A DNA stretch of 58,588 bases, from assembly GCA_945901225.1 (NCBI GenBank), contig CAMDKR010000001.1, positions 1 through 58,588 of the forward strand. Direction: 5' to 3'. Of this stretch, positions 1 through 8,266 are shown piece after piece. The notes under the pieces are model-generated. The model made no database searches. It was not told where the DNA came from and saw nothing but the letters and a program-made list of their open reading frames with translations. The position numbers were made by a program, and so were the translations under genes. Every line of letters starts with the position of its first letter. The stretch's first letter is position 1. This DNA is from Bordetella parapertussis (GTDB lineage Bacteria; Pseudomonadota; Gammaproteobacteria; Burkholderiales; Burkholderiaceae_C).

Positions 1-740
1 CCCAGTTTTCGATGGTCACGCTTTTCAGCTTCTTCCAACATCGTCAGGTACTGTTGCAAATCGTCTTTGCTGGCCCAGGCCGTGCCATAAATGCGCTGAA
101 GCATTTCATTGCGATGGTCGCCCCGCCAATAAGCACCTGCCACCTTCATCAACTTGAAATGCTTGAGCTTGCCGGTACTAGGCACATGGGGGCCACGACA
201 CAAATCGGTGAAGTCACCCTCGCTGTAAAGCGATACATCTTCATTGGCAGGAATAGAGGTGATGATCTCGGCTTTGTAGTGCTCGCCAAGTTTTTTGAAA
301 TAGGCAACGGCTTGGTCTCTTGGCATGACTTGACGCGTGACGGTCTCGTCCTTAGAAGCCAACTCGGTCATTTTCTTTTCAATCAGCTGAAGGTCATCAG
401 GTGTGAACGGGCGGCTGTATGAAAAGTCATAGTAAAAACCGTTCTCTATCACGGGTCCGATAGTGACTTGTGCTTCAGGAAATAAAGACTTCACAGCGTA
501 GGCAAGTAAATGGGCTGTGGAATGGCGAATGACTTCCAAGCCTTGGGCATCTTTGGCCGTCAATATGGCCAAACGAGCGTTTTCTTGAATCACATAGCTG
601 GTGTCGACCACCTCGCCATTGACATTACCCGCCAAAGCCGCTTTGGCCAAGCCTGCGCCGATAGACAGCGCAACATCTGCAACCGTGACAGGGCCAGGGT
701 ATTCTCGAAAAGAGCCATCCGGCAGGGTAATTTGGAGCAT
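1..740 (-). CDS. thrS: Threonine--tRNA ligase, N-terminal part (cut by window edge)
   Basis: This is the first 246 codons of threonyl-tRNA synthetase, which charges tRNA-Thr in the cytoplasm and edits mischarged Ser. Reading from the ATG at 740 the protein begins [10 protein letters not shown], the TGS domain that opens this family. The editing-domain signature [13 protein letters not shown] follows near residue 75, and [13 protein letters not shown] near residue 175. The gene runs off the left edge before the catalytic core. In related genomes infC, rpmI and rplT usually follow, but they lie outside the window. A terminator-like hairpin sits 34 bases upstream of the start, so expression may be controlled in the leader. 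The identity is secure. Confidence 0.95.
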   Translation of the reverse strand, partial: MLQITLPDGSFREYPGPVTVADVALSIGAGLAKAALAGNVNGEVVDTSYVIQENARLAILTAKDAQGLEVIRHSTAHLLAYAVKSLFPEAQVTIGPVIENGFYYDFSYSRPFTPDDLQLIEKKMTELASKDETVTRQVMPRDQAVAYFKKLGEHYKAEIITSIPANEDVSLYSEGDFTDLCRGPHVPSTGKLKHFKLMKVAGAYWRGDHRNEMLQRIYGTAWASKDDLQQYLTMLEEAEKRDHRKL

Positions 741-773
741 AGGTTGGATCAGTTAGCCGTGAAAGTAAAACAA

Positions 774-795
774 AAGCGCGGTGAGAACCGCGCTT
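774..795 (-). terminator. Terminator-like hairpin in the thrS leader
   Basis: A perfect 9-bp stem (AAGCGCGGT / ACCGCGCTT) with a 4-base loop is followed on the minus strand by the T-rich run TTGTTTTACTTTC. It lies between the aceA terminator (821-850) and the thrS start at 740, inside what should be thrS leader RNA unless the thrS promoter lies in the 33 bases between. It could be a second terminator backing up aceA or an attenuator of thrS. The seen part is the hairpin; the role is inferred. Confidence 0.55.
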
Positions 796-820
796 ACATG
801 CTTGCAAATGTCATTTTCCC

Positions 821-850
821 ATAAAAAACAGGCCCCTAGAGGCCTGTTTT
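821..850 (-). terminator. Rho-independent terminator of aceA
   Basis: A 10-bp perfect stem (AAAACAGGCC / GGCCTGTTTT) with a 6-base loop is followed on the minus strand by a T run. It starts about 20 bases after the aceA stop codon. The flanking A and T runs would let it act in both directions. Confidence 0.85.
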
Positions 851-872
851 GTGGATCACCTAGCTCTGCAAA

Positions 873-2192
873 TCAATGGAATTGCTCTTCTTCGGTAGAA
901 CCTGTCAAAGCTGTAACGCTGGATTGACCGCCTTGAATGACAGTGGTGACGTCATCAAAGTAGCCGGTTCCCACTTCTTGTTGGTGTGAAACAAAACTGT
1001 AACCACGGTCACGGGCCGCGAATTCTGGCTCTTGAACCTTCTCAACATACGCAGACATGCCACGTGCGGCGTAGTCTTGCGCCAAGTCAAACATGTTGAA
1101 CCACATAGAGTGAATACCCGCCAAAGTGATGAACTGGTATTTGTAACCCATGGCACCCAGTTCACGCTGGAACTTAGCAATGGTTGCGTCATCAAGATTT
1201 TTCTTCCAATTGAAAGAAGGTGAGCAGTTGTATGCAAGCATCTTTCCAGGATGAACCTTGTGGACTGCCTCTGCAAATTTACGCGCAAATTCCAAGTCGG
1301 GTGTGCCTGTTTCGCACCACACCAAATCCGCGTAATAGGCATAAGCAATCGCACGAGAGACCGCTTGGTCCATGCCTTTTTTGGTTTTGTAGAAACCTTC
1401 TGCTGTGCGTTCGCCTGTGATGAAAGGCTTGTCATTGGCGTCGTAATCGCTGGTCAGCAAATCAGCGGCTTCAGCGTCGGTACGTGCAATCACGAGCGTG
1501 GGAACACCACACACATCGGCAGCCATACGCGCAGCAACCAACTTTTGCACCGCCTCAGCAGTAGGCACCAAGACCTTGCCGCCCATGTGACCGCATTTTT
1601 TGACCGAAGCCAATTGATCTTCAAAGTGCACACCGCCTGCACCTGCACGGATCATGGCTTTCATCAATTCAAACGCATTCAACACACCACCAAAACCCGC
1701 TTCTGCATCAGCAACGATGGGGGCAAAGTAATCGATATAGCCTTTGTCTGAAGGATTAACGCCTTTGGACCACTGGATTTCATCAGCACGACGGAAAGTG
1801 TTGTTGATGCGCTCAACCACCGTAGGAACAGAGTCCACAGGGTACAAAGACTGGTCAGGGTACATGGAGGCATAAGAGTTGTTATCAGCAGCGACTTGCC
1901 AGCCAGACAGGTAAATGGCCTTGATGCCTGCTTTGACTTGCTGCATGGCTTGACCACCGGTCAATGCACCAAGGCAATTGACATAGGCTTCGTTATTCAC
2001 CAAGTCCCACAGCTTTTCTGCACCACGACGTGACAAGGTGTATTCAATAGGAAAAGAACCACGCAGACGCACCACATCAGCAGCGCTGTAACCCCGCTTG
2101 ATGCCCTTCCAACGAGGGTTGGTTGCCCAGTCTTTTTCGAGGGCACTGATCTGTTGTTCGCGGCTTAATTGCTCTGTGATGTCTTGTGGCAT
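873..2192 (-). CDS. aceA: Isocitrate lyase
   Basis: Isocitrate lyase splits isocitrate to glyoxylate and succinate, the first step of the glyoxylate shunt used for growth on acetate and fatty acids. The 439-residue protein is close to the usual length of about 435. It carries the family signature KKCGHMGG with the catalytic cysteine at residue 200, and the metal-site stretch DAEAGFGG near residue 162. The ATG at 2192 is preceded by GGAG at a good distance. It stands alone, with a terminator behind it (821-850) and a 355-base AT-rich region in front. Three TCTTAT boxes in that region may be regulatory. Malate synthase is not in this window. Confidence 0.97.
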   Translation of the reverse strand: MPQDITEQLSREQQISALEKDWATNPRWKGIKRGYSAADVVRLRGSFPIEYTLSRRGAEKLWDLVNNEAYVNCLGALTGGQAMQQVKAGIKAIYLSGWQVAADNNSYASMYPDQSLYPVDSVPTVVERINNTFRRADEIQWSKGVNPSDKGYIDYFAPIVADAEAGFGGVLNAFELMKAMIRAGAGGVHFEDQLASVKKCGHMGGKVLVPTAEAVQKLVAARMAADVCGVPTLVIARTDAEAADLLTSDYDANDKPFITGERTAEGFYKTKKGMDQAVSRAIAYAYYADLVWCETGTPDLEFARKFAEAVHKVHPGKMLAYNCSPSFNWKKNLDDATIAKFQRELGAMGYKYQFITLAGIHSMWFNMFDLAQDYAARGMSAYVEKVQEPEFAARDRGYSFVSHQQEVGTGYFDDVTTVIQGGQSSVTALTGSTEEEQFH

Positions 2193-2547
2193 GTGTCACT
2201 CCAAGTGGAAGTTATGAATAAAAACGTTTCTAAGGGTTTATTCTATATCTTATATAAGAGTTAAATCATCTCTTATGTCTTATACATGAAATAAATTTAA
2301 TCATTCAAAAACATAAGCTTACAAAAAATATTTTGTATAGTGGAATATAAAATCGCAATACCAAAAAAATAAACCCATCAATTCCCCCCAATCGGGGTGA
2401 AAGCCAAAAAAAAGGAGAAAACAACATCCTCATTGGGAAAAGCCACTATTTCTTCGAAAAAAAGGCTTTTTCTCCCTTACGATAAGCACTGCCGACAAAA
2501 GCAATAAAGCTAGCGGCGTTTCACTCACTTCTAGAAGGAAAATGAAA
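2193..2547. other. AT-rich divergent intergenic region between aceA and the H1-SWIB gene
   Basis: This 355-base stretch holds no convincing gene. It must contain the promoters for aceA (leftward) and the H1-SWIB gene (rightward). Visible structure includes the TCTTAT boxes at 2248-2285. There is also an imperfect stem formed by GGGAAAAGCC (2436-2445) and GGCTTTTTC (2464-2472), which would lie in the leader of the H1-SWIB mRNA. An AAGGAG at about 2413 is not followed by a normal start codon. I could not pick a confident -35/-10 pair. Confidence 0.6.
2248..2285. promoter_or_regulatory. Candidate operator: TCTTAT boxes upstream of aceA
   Basis: A perfect 12-base palindrome TCTTATATAAGA lies at 2248-2259. 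Two further TCTTAT copies follow at 2271 and 2278. The cluster sits 56-93 bases upstream of the aceA start, where a repressor or activator of the glyoxylate shunt would be expected. No regulator is identified, and in AT-rich DNA such motifs can arise by chance. Confidence 0.35.
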
Positions 2548-3030
2548 ATGGCAACTGCAAAGAAAGCAGCAAAAAAAACTGCTGCAAAAAAATCTCCCGC
2601 TAAAAAAGCCGCCGCTAAAAAACCTGTTGCAAAAAAAGCTCCAGCTAAAAAAGTAGCAGCGAAAAAAGCTCCCGCAAAAAAAGCACCCGCGAAAAAGCCA
2701 GTAGCTAAAAAAGCGCCTGCCAAAAAAGCAGTTGCTAAAAAAGCAGCAAAGAAAGTCGCAAAAAAGTCGCCCGCTAAAAAGCGCACGCCTAATGCCGCCT
2801 TCATGAAACCACTGACACCCAGCGCGGCCTTGGCTGCAGTTGTAGGGTCCACTCCTTTGGCTCGCACCGAAGTTGTCAGTAAATTGTGGACATACATCAA
2901 AAAGCACGCTTTGCAAGACAAAGTCAATAAGCGCAACATCAATGCAGATGACAAGCTCAAAGCCGTGTTTGGTAAATCGCAAGTCACCATGTTTGAACTT
3001 GCAAGCCTGATTGGTAAGCACTTGTCATAA
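2548..3030 (+). CDS. Histone H1-like Lys/Ala-rich protein with C-terminal SWIB/MDM2 domain
   Basis: The 160-residue protein has two parts. Residues 1 to about 80 are an almost pure run of AKK units at roughly five-residue spacing, with Ala, Pro and Val between them, as in histone H1 tails and bacterial H1-like nucleoid proteins. Residues from about 85 onward fit a SWIB domain: [15 protein letters not shown], then [26 protein letters not shown] and a C-terminal [12 protein letters not shown]. It probably binds DNA or nucleoid through the basic tail. SWIB domains are otherwise known from chromatin remodellers and chlamydial topoisomerase. An ATG also occurs at 2542, but AGAAGG (2533-2538) is too close to it; the ATG at 2548 has normal spacing. 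Such fusions recur in betaproteobacteria, but the function is not established. Confidence 0.85.
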   Translation: MATAKKAAKKTAAKKSPAKKAAAKKPVAKKAPAKKVAAKKAPAKKAPAKKPVAKKAPAKKAVAKKAAKKVAKKSPAKKRTPNAAFMKPLTPSAALAAVVGSTPLARTEVVSKLWTYIKKHALQDKVNKRNINADDKLKAVFGKSQVTMFELASLIGKHLS

Positions 3031-3043
3031 GTTCTTCCAGCAT

Positions 3044-3073
3044 AAAAAAGGGACGCATTGCGGCCCTTTTTTT
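3044..3073 (+). terminator. Bidirectional terminator between the H1-SWIB gene and clpB
   Basis: The stem AAAAAAGGG / CCCTTTTTT with an inner CGCA/TGCG pairing lies between two convergent genes. It has a T run on each strand, so it can end both transcripts. Confidence 0.85.
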
Positions 3074-3084
3074 ATTTAAACCCC

Positions 3085-5679
3085 TCACGACTTTGTGAAG
3101 GTAAATTCCCCTGGGGAAAGAATGGGGTCTACATTGATTTGTATGATGTCATGAGGCCCAAATTGACCTTCAAGCAACATCTTAGACAGCGGATTTTCAA
3201 TGCGCTGTTGTATTGCTCTCTTAAGTGGCCTAGCGCCAAAAACCGGGTCAAATCCCACTTTAGCCAACTCCTCCAAAGCTGCCACAGACACGTCCATACC
3301 TAAGTCCATACGGGCAAGCCGGTCTGAAAGAACTTTCAATTGGATCTCTGCAATCTTGGCAATGTGTTTAGCATCAAGGGAATGGAAGACGACCGTTTCA
3401 TCGATTCGATTTAAAAATTCTGGTCTAAAGTGGTTTTTTAACTCGTCCCACACCGCCTCCTTGATATCGAGGTAATCTGCGCCTGTCATTTTTTGGATCA
3501 ATTGCGATCCAATGTTTGAAGTCATGGCTATGACCGAGTTCTTAAAATCCACGGTGCGACCTTGACCATCGGTCAATCGCCCATCGTCAAGAACCTGCAA
3601 AAGAATATTAAAAACATCTGGATGGGCTTTTTCAATTTCATCCATCAAGATCACGGAATAAGGTTTGCGCCGAACAATTTCAGTTAAGTAGCCCCCTTCT
3701 TCGTAACCCACGTAGCCAGGTGGCGCGCCAATGAGTTTGCTCACCGAGTGCTTCTCCATGAATTCGCTCATATCGATGCGAACCAAATGGTCCTCGCTGT
3801 CAAACAAAAACCCAGCGAGCGCCTTGCAAAGCTCTGTTTTACCGACGCCTGTAGGACCTAAAAACAGAAATGAGCCTGTTGGTCGGGAAGGATCACTCAA
3901 TCCTGCCCGACTGCGGCGAATGGCGTTGGACACCGCCACGATGGCTTCATCTTGTCCCACAACCCGTGCGTGAAGCCGCTCCTCCATTAGAAGCAATTTT
4001 TCCCGCTCGCCTTGCATTAACTTAGAGACAGGAATACCAGTGGACCGGGCAACAACTTCAGCAATTTCTTCAGCACCCACTTGGGTCCTTAGAAGGCGCA
4101 TAGCAGGGGCTTGTCCATCGGGAGCGTCGACTGCATTCGCTGCTTTCATACGCTTTTCCAATTCGGGCAATTTGCCATATTGAAATTCGGCCACTTTATT
4201 GAAGTCACCTTTGCGTTTGAGCTCTTCAATTTGAAAACGCGTACGGTCAATTTCCTCTTTGATGACAGCGCCGCCTTGCGCTTGGGCTTTTTCGGACTTC
4301 CAAACCTCCTCAAGGTCGGCATATTCTTTTTGAAGCTTGAGAATCTCTTCTTCAATAAGCGACATGCGTTTTTGGGAGGCATCGTCTTTTTCTTTGCGAA
4401 CCGCCTCTCTTTCAATCTTCAATTGAATGAGTCGACGCTCCAACTTGTCCATGATCTCAGGCTTGGAGTCGATTTCAATTTTGATTTTGGCGGCTGCCTC
4501 GTCGATTAGATCAATGGCCTTGTCTGGCAGAAAGCGGTCGGTGATGTAGCGGTGCGAAAGTTCTGCTGCTGCAACAATGGCGGGGTCGGTAATTTCTACA
4601 CCATGATGTACTTCATATTTTTCTTGCAATCCACGCAAGATGGCAATAGTGGCTTCCACAGAAGGTTCACCCACAATGATTTTTTGAAAACGTCGCTCTA
4701 AGGCAGCATCTTTTTCGATGAAGCGACGGTATTCGTCAAGGGTCGTCGCACCTACACAATGCAACTCACCCCTGGCCAACGCAGGCTTGAGCATATTGCC
4801 TGCATCTATGGCACCTTCAGCTTTGCCAGCACCCACCATGGTATGGATCTCATCGATGAAGACAATGGTTTGTCCTTCATCCTTGGCCAACTCATTCAAG
4901 ACGCTTTTGAGTCGCTCTTCAAAATCACCCCTGAACTTAGCACCAGCTAAAAGGGATGCCATGTCCAAGGACAAAACACGCTTTCCTTTTAAAGAATCCG
5001 GTACCTCACCAGACACGATGCGCTGAGCAAGACCTTCAACAATTGCAGTCTTTCCAACGCCTGGCTCGCCAATAAGCACAGGGTTATTTTTACTGCGTCT
5101 TTGAAGGACTTGGATAGCTCTGCGAATTTCATCATCTCGTCCAATGACCGGATCGAGCTTTCCCATTCTGGCTCGCTCAGTCAAGTCAAGTGTGTATTTT
5201 TTGAGAGCACCTCGCTGACTCTCTTCATCAGCAGACTTGACCGTTTCACCACCCCTTAAAGACTCGACAGCTGCTCCCAGGTTTTGCCTGCTCAAGCCGT
5301 GCCGTCTGGCAAGCTGTCCCAAATCAGACTTTGAATCGGATAAGGCCAGTAAAAACATTTCGCTGGCTACGAATTGGTCTCCCCTCTTGAGGGATTCCTT
5401 TTCAGCTGACTGCATCAAAGTGACCAAATCACGCCCAACTTGAACTTGGTCTTGACCGTGAACTTCGGGTAACTTTGCAATTTCCTCTTCACTGTCCTTC
5501 AAAAGTCCAGCGATATTGACGCCTGAGCGCATCAACAAGGTACGCGGGCCATCGTCTTGGCGCAACATAGCGACCAATAGATGACATGGCTCTATATAAG
5601 CTTGATCTTTGGCAAGTGCAAGTGACTGCGCATCAGACAGCGCTTCTTGGAATTTGGTGGTTAGTTTGTCGAGCCGCAT
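3085..5679 (-). CDS. clpB: ATP-dependent disaggregase ClpB
   Basis: ClpB is the hexameric Hsp100 chaperone that pulls proteins out of aggregates together with DnaK. The 864-residue length is typical. The order seen is the N-terminal Clp repeat domain (residues 1-145), first AAA+ module with Walker A GEPGVGKT at Lys210 and Walker B VFIDEIH, then the Lys/Glu-rich middle coiled coil (about 410-520). The second AAA+ module follows with GPTGVGKT near residue 610 and Walker [11 protein letters not shown], and then the D2-small domain. It lies behind moaE with a 74-base gap containing a good sigma-32-like promoter (5712-5740), which fits a heat-shock gene that is transcribed separately from the molybdopterin genes. 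Confidence 0.97.
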   Translation of the reverse strand: MRLDKLTTKFQEALSDAQSLALAKDQAYIEPCHLLVAMLRQDDGPRTLLMRSGVNIAGLLKDSEEEIAKLPEVHGQDQVQVGRDLVTLMQSAEKESLKRGDQFVASEMFLLALSDSKSDLGQLARRHGLSRQNLGAAVESLRGGETVKSADEESQRGALKKYTLDLTERARMGKLDPVIGRDDEIRRAIQVLQRRSKNNPVLIGEPGVGKTAIVEGLAQRIVSGEVPDSLKGKRVLSLDMASLLAGAKFRGDFEERLKSVLNELAKDEGQTIVFIDEIHTMVGAGKAEGAIDAGNMLKPALARGELHCVGATTLDEYRRFIEKDAALERRFQKIIVGEPSVEATIAILRGLQEKYEVHHGVEITDPAIVAAAELSHRYITDRFLPDKAIDLIDEAAAKIKIEIDSKPEIMDKLERRLIQLKIEREAVRKEKDDASQKRMSLIEEEILKLQKEYADLEEVWKSEKAQAQGGAVIKEEIDRTRFQIEELKRKGDFNKVAEFQYGKLPELEKRMKAANAVDAPDGQAPAMRLLRTQVGAEEIAEVVARSTGIPVSKLMQGEREKLLLMEERLHARVVGQDEAIVAVSNAIRRSRAGLSDPSRPTGSFLFLGPTGVGKTELCKALAGFLFDSEDHLVRIDMSEFMEKHSVSKLIGAPPGYVGYEEGGYLTEIVRRKPYSVILMDEIEKAHPDVFNILLQVLDDGRLTDGQGRTVDFKNSVIAMTSNIGSQLIQKMTGADYLDIKEAVWDELKNHFRPEFLNRIDETVVFHSLDAKHIAKIAEIQLKVLSDRLARMDLGMDVSVAALEELAKVGFDPVFGARPLKRAIQQRIENPLSKMLLEGQFGPHDIIQINVDPILSPGEFTFTKS

Positions 5680-5711
5680 ATTTATCCTTTGAGACCTAAG
5701 CCATTTACTTC

Positions 5712-5740
5712 AGGTGAGGCGGTCGACAGAGAATTCAAGA
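5712..5740 (-). promoter_or_regulatory. Sigma-32-like heat-shock promoter of clpB
   Basis: Read on the minus strand, TCTTGAA (5740-5734) is followed after 14 bases by CCTCACCT (5719-5712). This resembles the RpoH consensus CTTGAA and CCCCATNT at the right spacing. It lies 33 bases upstream of the clpB start. The family knowledge that clpB is RpoH-controlled supports the reading; the -10 match is imperfect. Confidence 0.55.
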
Positions 5741-5753
5741 TGGACTAAAGGCC

Positions 5754-6239
5754 CTAACTCTGTGGTGAAGCATTGTTGGCCTCAATGCCCCATCTTGCCA
5801 AGGCTTGATCATCACTTAATCTGGCGTCTACCCAATGTGAGCCTTTAGGCCCTGTTTCTTTCTTCCAAAATGGTGCTTGCGTTTTCAAATAGTCCATTAA
5901 AAATTCACATGCTTGAAAACTTTGACCTCGGTGGGCAGAGGTCACAGCAACCATCACGATTTGATCTAGAGGATTTAAGATGCCTACCCTGTGTATTACT
6001 TTTGCAGAGATAATATCGAATCTTGCTTTAGCCGCATTCAGCATTTGCTCGATAGATTTTTCGGTCATCCCAGGGTAATGCTCCAACTCCAAAGTGGCTA
6101 CTTTGTCGCCGTCGTTTCTGTCCCTGACCGTACCGACAAAAACACATACGGCACCTACATCAGCCTTTGCCGAACGCAATGTCTGCACTTCTCGGCTTAC
6201 ATCAAAGTCTTCAGCTTGTATAAGCACTGAAAAAGTCAT
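5754..6239 (-). CDS. moaE: Molybdopterin synthase catalytic subunit
   Basis: MoaE forms a heterotetramer with MoaD and moves sulfur onto precursor Z (cPMP) to make molybdopterin. The 161 residues contain the MoaE core ELEHYPGMTEKSIEQM, the HRVG motif, TSAHRGQSFQAC and the active-site lysine stretch YLKTQAPFWKKE. The frame also allows a GTG at 6248 inside moaD. The ATG at 6239 has AGGTGG five bases upstream and follows the moaD TGA by one base, so it is chosen here. It is last in the thrC-mobB-moeA-moaD-moaE series. Confidence 0.95.
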   Translation of the reverse strand: MTFSVLIQAEDFDVSREVQTLRSAKADVGAVCVFVGTVRDRNDGDKVATLELEHYPGMTEKSIEQMLNAAKARFDIISAKVIHRVGILNPLDQIVMVAVTSAHRGQSFQACEFLMDYLKTQAPFWKKETGPKGSHWVDARLSDDQALARWGIEANNASPQS

Positions 6240-6240
6240 A

Positions 6241-6492
6241 TCAGCCACCTGTTACAGGAGGAAAAAAGGCAACCTCACAGCCTTCAGACAACAAGGCATT
6301 GTCGTCACAGACCTCATGGTTAACAGCGACACGAATAGCCTTGCCAGAGGCCAAGGCCTGGTCATATTTTGGGTTTAAGTGCATCAATTCAGCGCGCAAC
6401 TGAGCCACGTTGAGGGCCAAAGTGTCATGCTCTTGAACACTCAGGCCAAGTTGCTCTCTCAAGGATGAGAAAAATCTAAGCGTAACTTTCAT
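6241..6492 (-). CDS. moaD: Molybdopterin synthase sulfur carrier subunit
   Basis: MoaD is an 83-residue ubiquitin-like protein whose C-terminal Gly-Gly is thiocarboxylated and donates sulfur in molybdopterin synthesis. The sequence ends in PPVTGG, as required for function, and starts MKVTLRFFSSLREQLG, typical of the family. The start overlaps the end of moeA by four bases (ATGA) and the stop is one base before the chosen moaE start, so translation of the three is likely coupled. Confidence 0.95.
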   Translation of the reverse strand: MKVTLRFFSSLREQLGLSVQEHDTLALNVAQLRAELMHLNPKYDQALASGKAIRVAVNHEVCDDNALLSEGCEVAFFPPVTGG

Positions 6493-7733
6493 GACATTAA
6501 ATCTTTGAATGAAAGAAAATTGACCATGTCCCCAGGTGCAATGATGGTTGATGGTGGGTTATCAACCAAGCCATCAGCCCACACCGCAGAAGTCAGGACG
6601 CCGGAACTTTGGTTGTGAAACAAGTCCAATCCATCGTTTTGATTTCGCTTTACGCGTAAAAATTCTCTGCGCTTATCGGACTTTGGCAAAGCAAAGTCTG
6701 CTCTGGTCAACGTAGGCTTGACTGTTAAATACAGACATCCTTGAAGGGATAAAACAAAGGGTCTGACTAACAGCAAGAAAGTCACCAAGCTTGATACAGG
6801 GTTTCCTGGCAAGCCAATAAAGTGCGCCTGTTTATCTGGGTCGGATTGGTTTTTGACATGGCCATAGGCAAAAGGTTTGCCGGGCTTGATCGACAAGGCC
6901 CAGAGATGAAGCTCCCCAAGCGTCTGAATAGCAGGTTTGACAAAATCAGCTTCACCAACAGAAACCCCGCCACTGGTGAGAATCAAATCATGATCTAGCG
7001 CAGCCTGAGACAGGGCTTTGACAGTTTTTTCAGGATCGTCCGGCACATTCCCCATGTCGGTGACAAGACATCCCAAACGTTCAAGCAAAGAACGTAAAAA
7101 AAATCGATTTGAATTGAAAATAGAACCTGTTGGCAAAAGATGCGGTTCGATGTCCCCAGGCATGACCAATTCATCGCCAGTGGAAAACAACGCGACTTTA
7201 GGACTGTCAGCTACATTCAAAGAAGACAAGCCAATGCTGGCGGCCAAGCCCAATGAGCCAGGGTCTAAGCGAGTACCTTTGGGAAGCAGCACAATGTCTT
7301 TATCAATGTCTTCACCTTTTTTGCGAATACATTGACCTACCGCAGGCGAAGTTTGAAAACGCACATGCGAGTCATCAACCAAGGTCACCTCTTCTTGCAT
7401 CACCACGGCATCGGCTCCCATAGGGACTGGTGCACCTGTAAAAATTCGTGCCACTTCGCCAGCATTCAATGGTGAGGCTGAATGGCCAGCAAGAATGCGT
7501 TGACCTAACTTTAAAACACCACCATTTAAAGATAAATCTGCAACTCGTAAGGCGTATCCGTCCATCGCTGAATTATCAAAAGATGGGACTTGAATTGCTG
7601 ACACCAAGTCTTGCGCCAAAACATAACCATCTGCCCTAAAGGTTGACACATTCAAAGCTCTGTTCAGCGGCATGGCACATAGCAACAGCTTTTTCAGAGC
7701 TTCATCTAATGAAATTAAGGAAGATGGGTTCAT
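6489..7733 (-). CDS. moeA: Molybdopterin molybdenumtransferase MoeA
   Basis: MoeA inserts molybdate into adenylylated molybdopterin. The 414 residues are the normal length. The N-terminal region has the MoeA signature PSFDNSAMDGYALR. The central MogA-like fold shows SGGVSVGEADFVK, with KPGKPFAYG and GLPGNPVSS after it, and a short beta-barrel domain IV closes the protein. It overlaps mobB by four bases at its start and moaD by four at its end. The window lacks moaA, moaB and moaC, so the pathway is completed elsewhere in the genome. Confidence 0.96.
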   Translation of the reverse strand: MNPSSLISLDEALKKLLLCAMPLNRALNVSTFRADGYVLAQDLVSAIQVPSFDNSAMDGYALRVADLSLNGGVLKLGQRILAGHSASPLNAGEVARIFTGAPVPMGADAVVMQEEVTLVDDSHVRFQTSPAVGQCIRKKGEDIDKDIVLLPKGTRLDPGSLGLAASIGLSSLNVADSPKVALFSTGDELVMPGDIEPHLLPTGSIFNSNRFFLRSLLERLGCLVTDMGNVPDDPEKTVKALSQAALDHDLILTSGGVSVGEADFVKPAIQTLGELHLWALSIKPGKPFAYGHVKNQSDPDKQAHFIGLPGNPVSSLVTFLLLVRPFVLSLQGCLYLTVKPTLTRADFALPKSDKRREFLRVKRNQNDGLDLFHNQSSGVLTSAVWADGLVDNPPSTIIAPGDMVNFLSFKDLMS

Positions 7734-8266
7734 GGAAGTGGCGATGCGTAAACGAATCTATCTTGGTTTTTGATGAGCCATTCAGCAATGGCTTCAGGAT
7801 CGTCTAGAGGCAAGACTGGCAGGGCTGTAGGCACTGGGAAATCAGCTGTTGCAGAACAAGCAACGGCCACAACAAAATCATCGGAGAACAACAAGGGATT
7901 CTGTGAAGACACCTGCGGTCTGATAACTTCGACTTTCAACAGATCACTGCTTTTGAATCCTTCTACAAAAATCCAATCAACCCTATCATACATTTGGGCA
8001 ATTACCTCATGGATGGACATATGAGAGGTTCGCTCAAAAGTTCTTTGCAAACTCATGCTGCGATCAGAAACCAATACCACCTCAAACGAACCCGCCTGCT
8101 TCATTAGCCAACTGTCTTTTCCTGGGTGATCAATCTCAACCGAGTGGTGAGAGTTCTTCACTGTAGACACTCGCATGCCACGTTCTTTGAACAACCGAAT
8201 CAGATGTTCAATCAGGGTCGTTTTCCCGGAACCGGAAGCACCCACAAATGCAAGCACATGCATCAT
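7730..8266 (-). CDS. mobB: Molybdopterin-guanine dinucleotide biosynthesis adaptor MobB
   Basis: MobB is a GTP-binding P-loop protein that assists MobA in adding GMP to the molybdenum cofactor. The 178 residues begin MMHVLAFVGASGSGKTT, so the Walker A lies directly at the N-terminus as in the family. VSTVKNSHHSVEID and FVEGFKSSD follow, also typical. The frame is open further upstream inside thrC, but that extension has no MobB similarity. The ATG at 8266 overlaps the thrC stop codon (ATGATG with TGA) and has GGAG upstream. This gene links the threonine genes to the Moco genes in one transcript. Confidence 0.93.
   Translation of the reverse strand: MMHVLAFVGASGSGKTTLIEHLIRLFKERGMRVSTVKNSHHSVEIDHPGKDSWLMKQAGSFEVVLVSDRSMSLQRTFERTSHMSIHEVIAQMYDRVDWIFVEGFKSSDLLKVEVIRPQVSSQNPLLFSDDFVVAVACSATADFPVPTALPVLPLDDPEAIAEWLIKNQDRFVYASPLP

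Noticed and set aside
2413-2490. Small leader frame after AAGGAG beginning at ATC
   Set aside because: ATC is not an accepted start codon for such a frame and there is no homology. It is probably chance in A-rich DNA.
2430-3021. Long minus-strand frames (166 and 186 codons) across the H1-SWIB gene, rich in Phe, Leu and Ala
   Set aside because: They are the mirror of the AKK repeat DNA (AAA codons read as TTT). The plus-strand frame has a good ribosome binding site and a recognisable domain.
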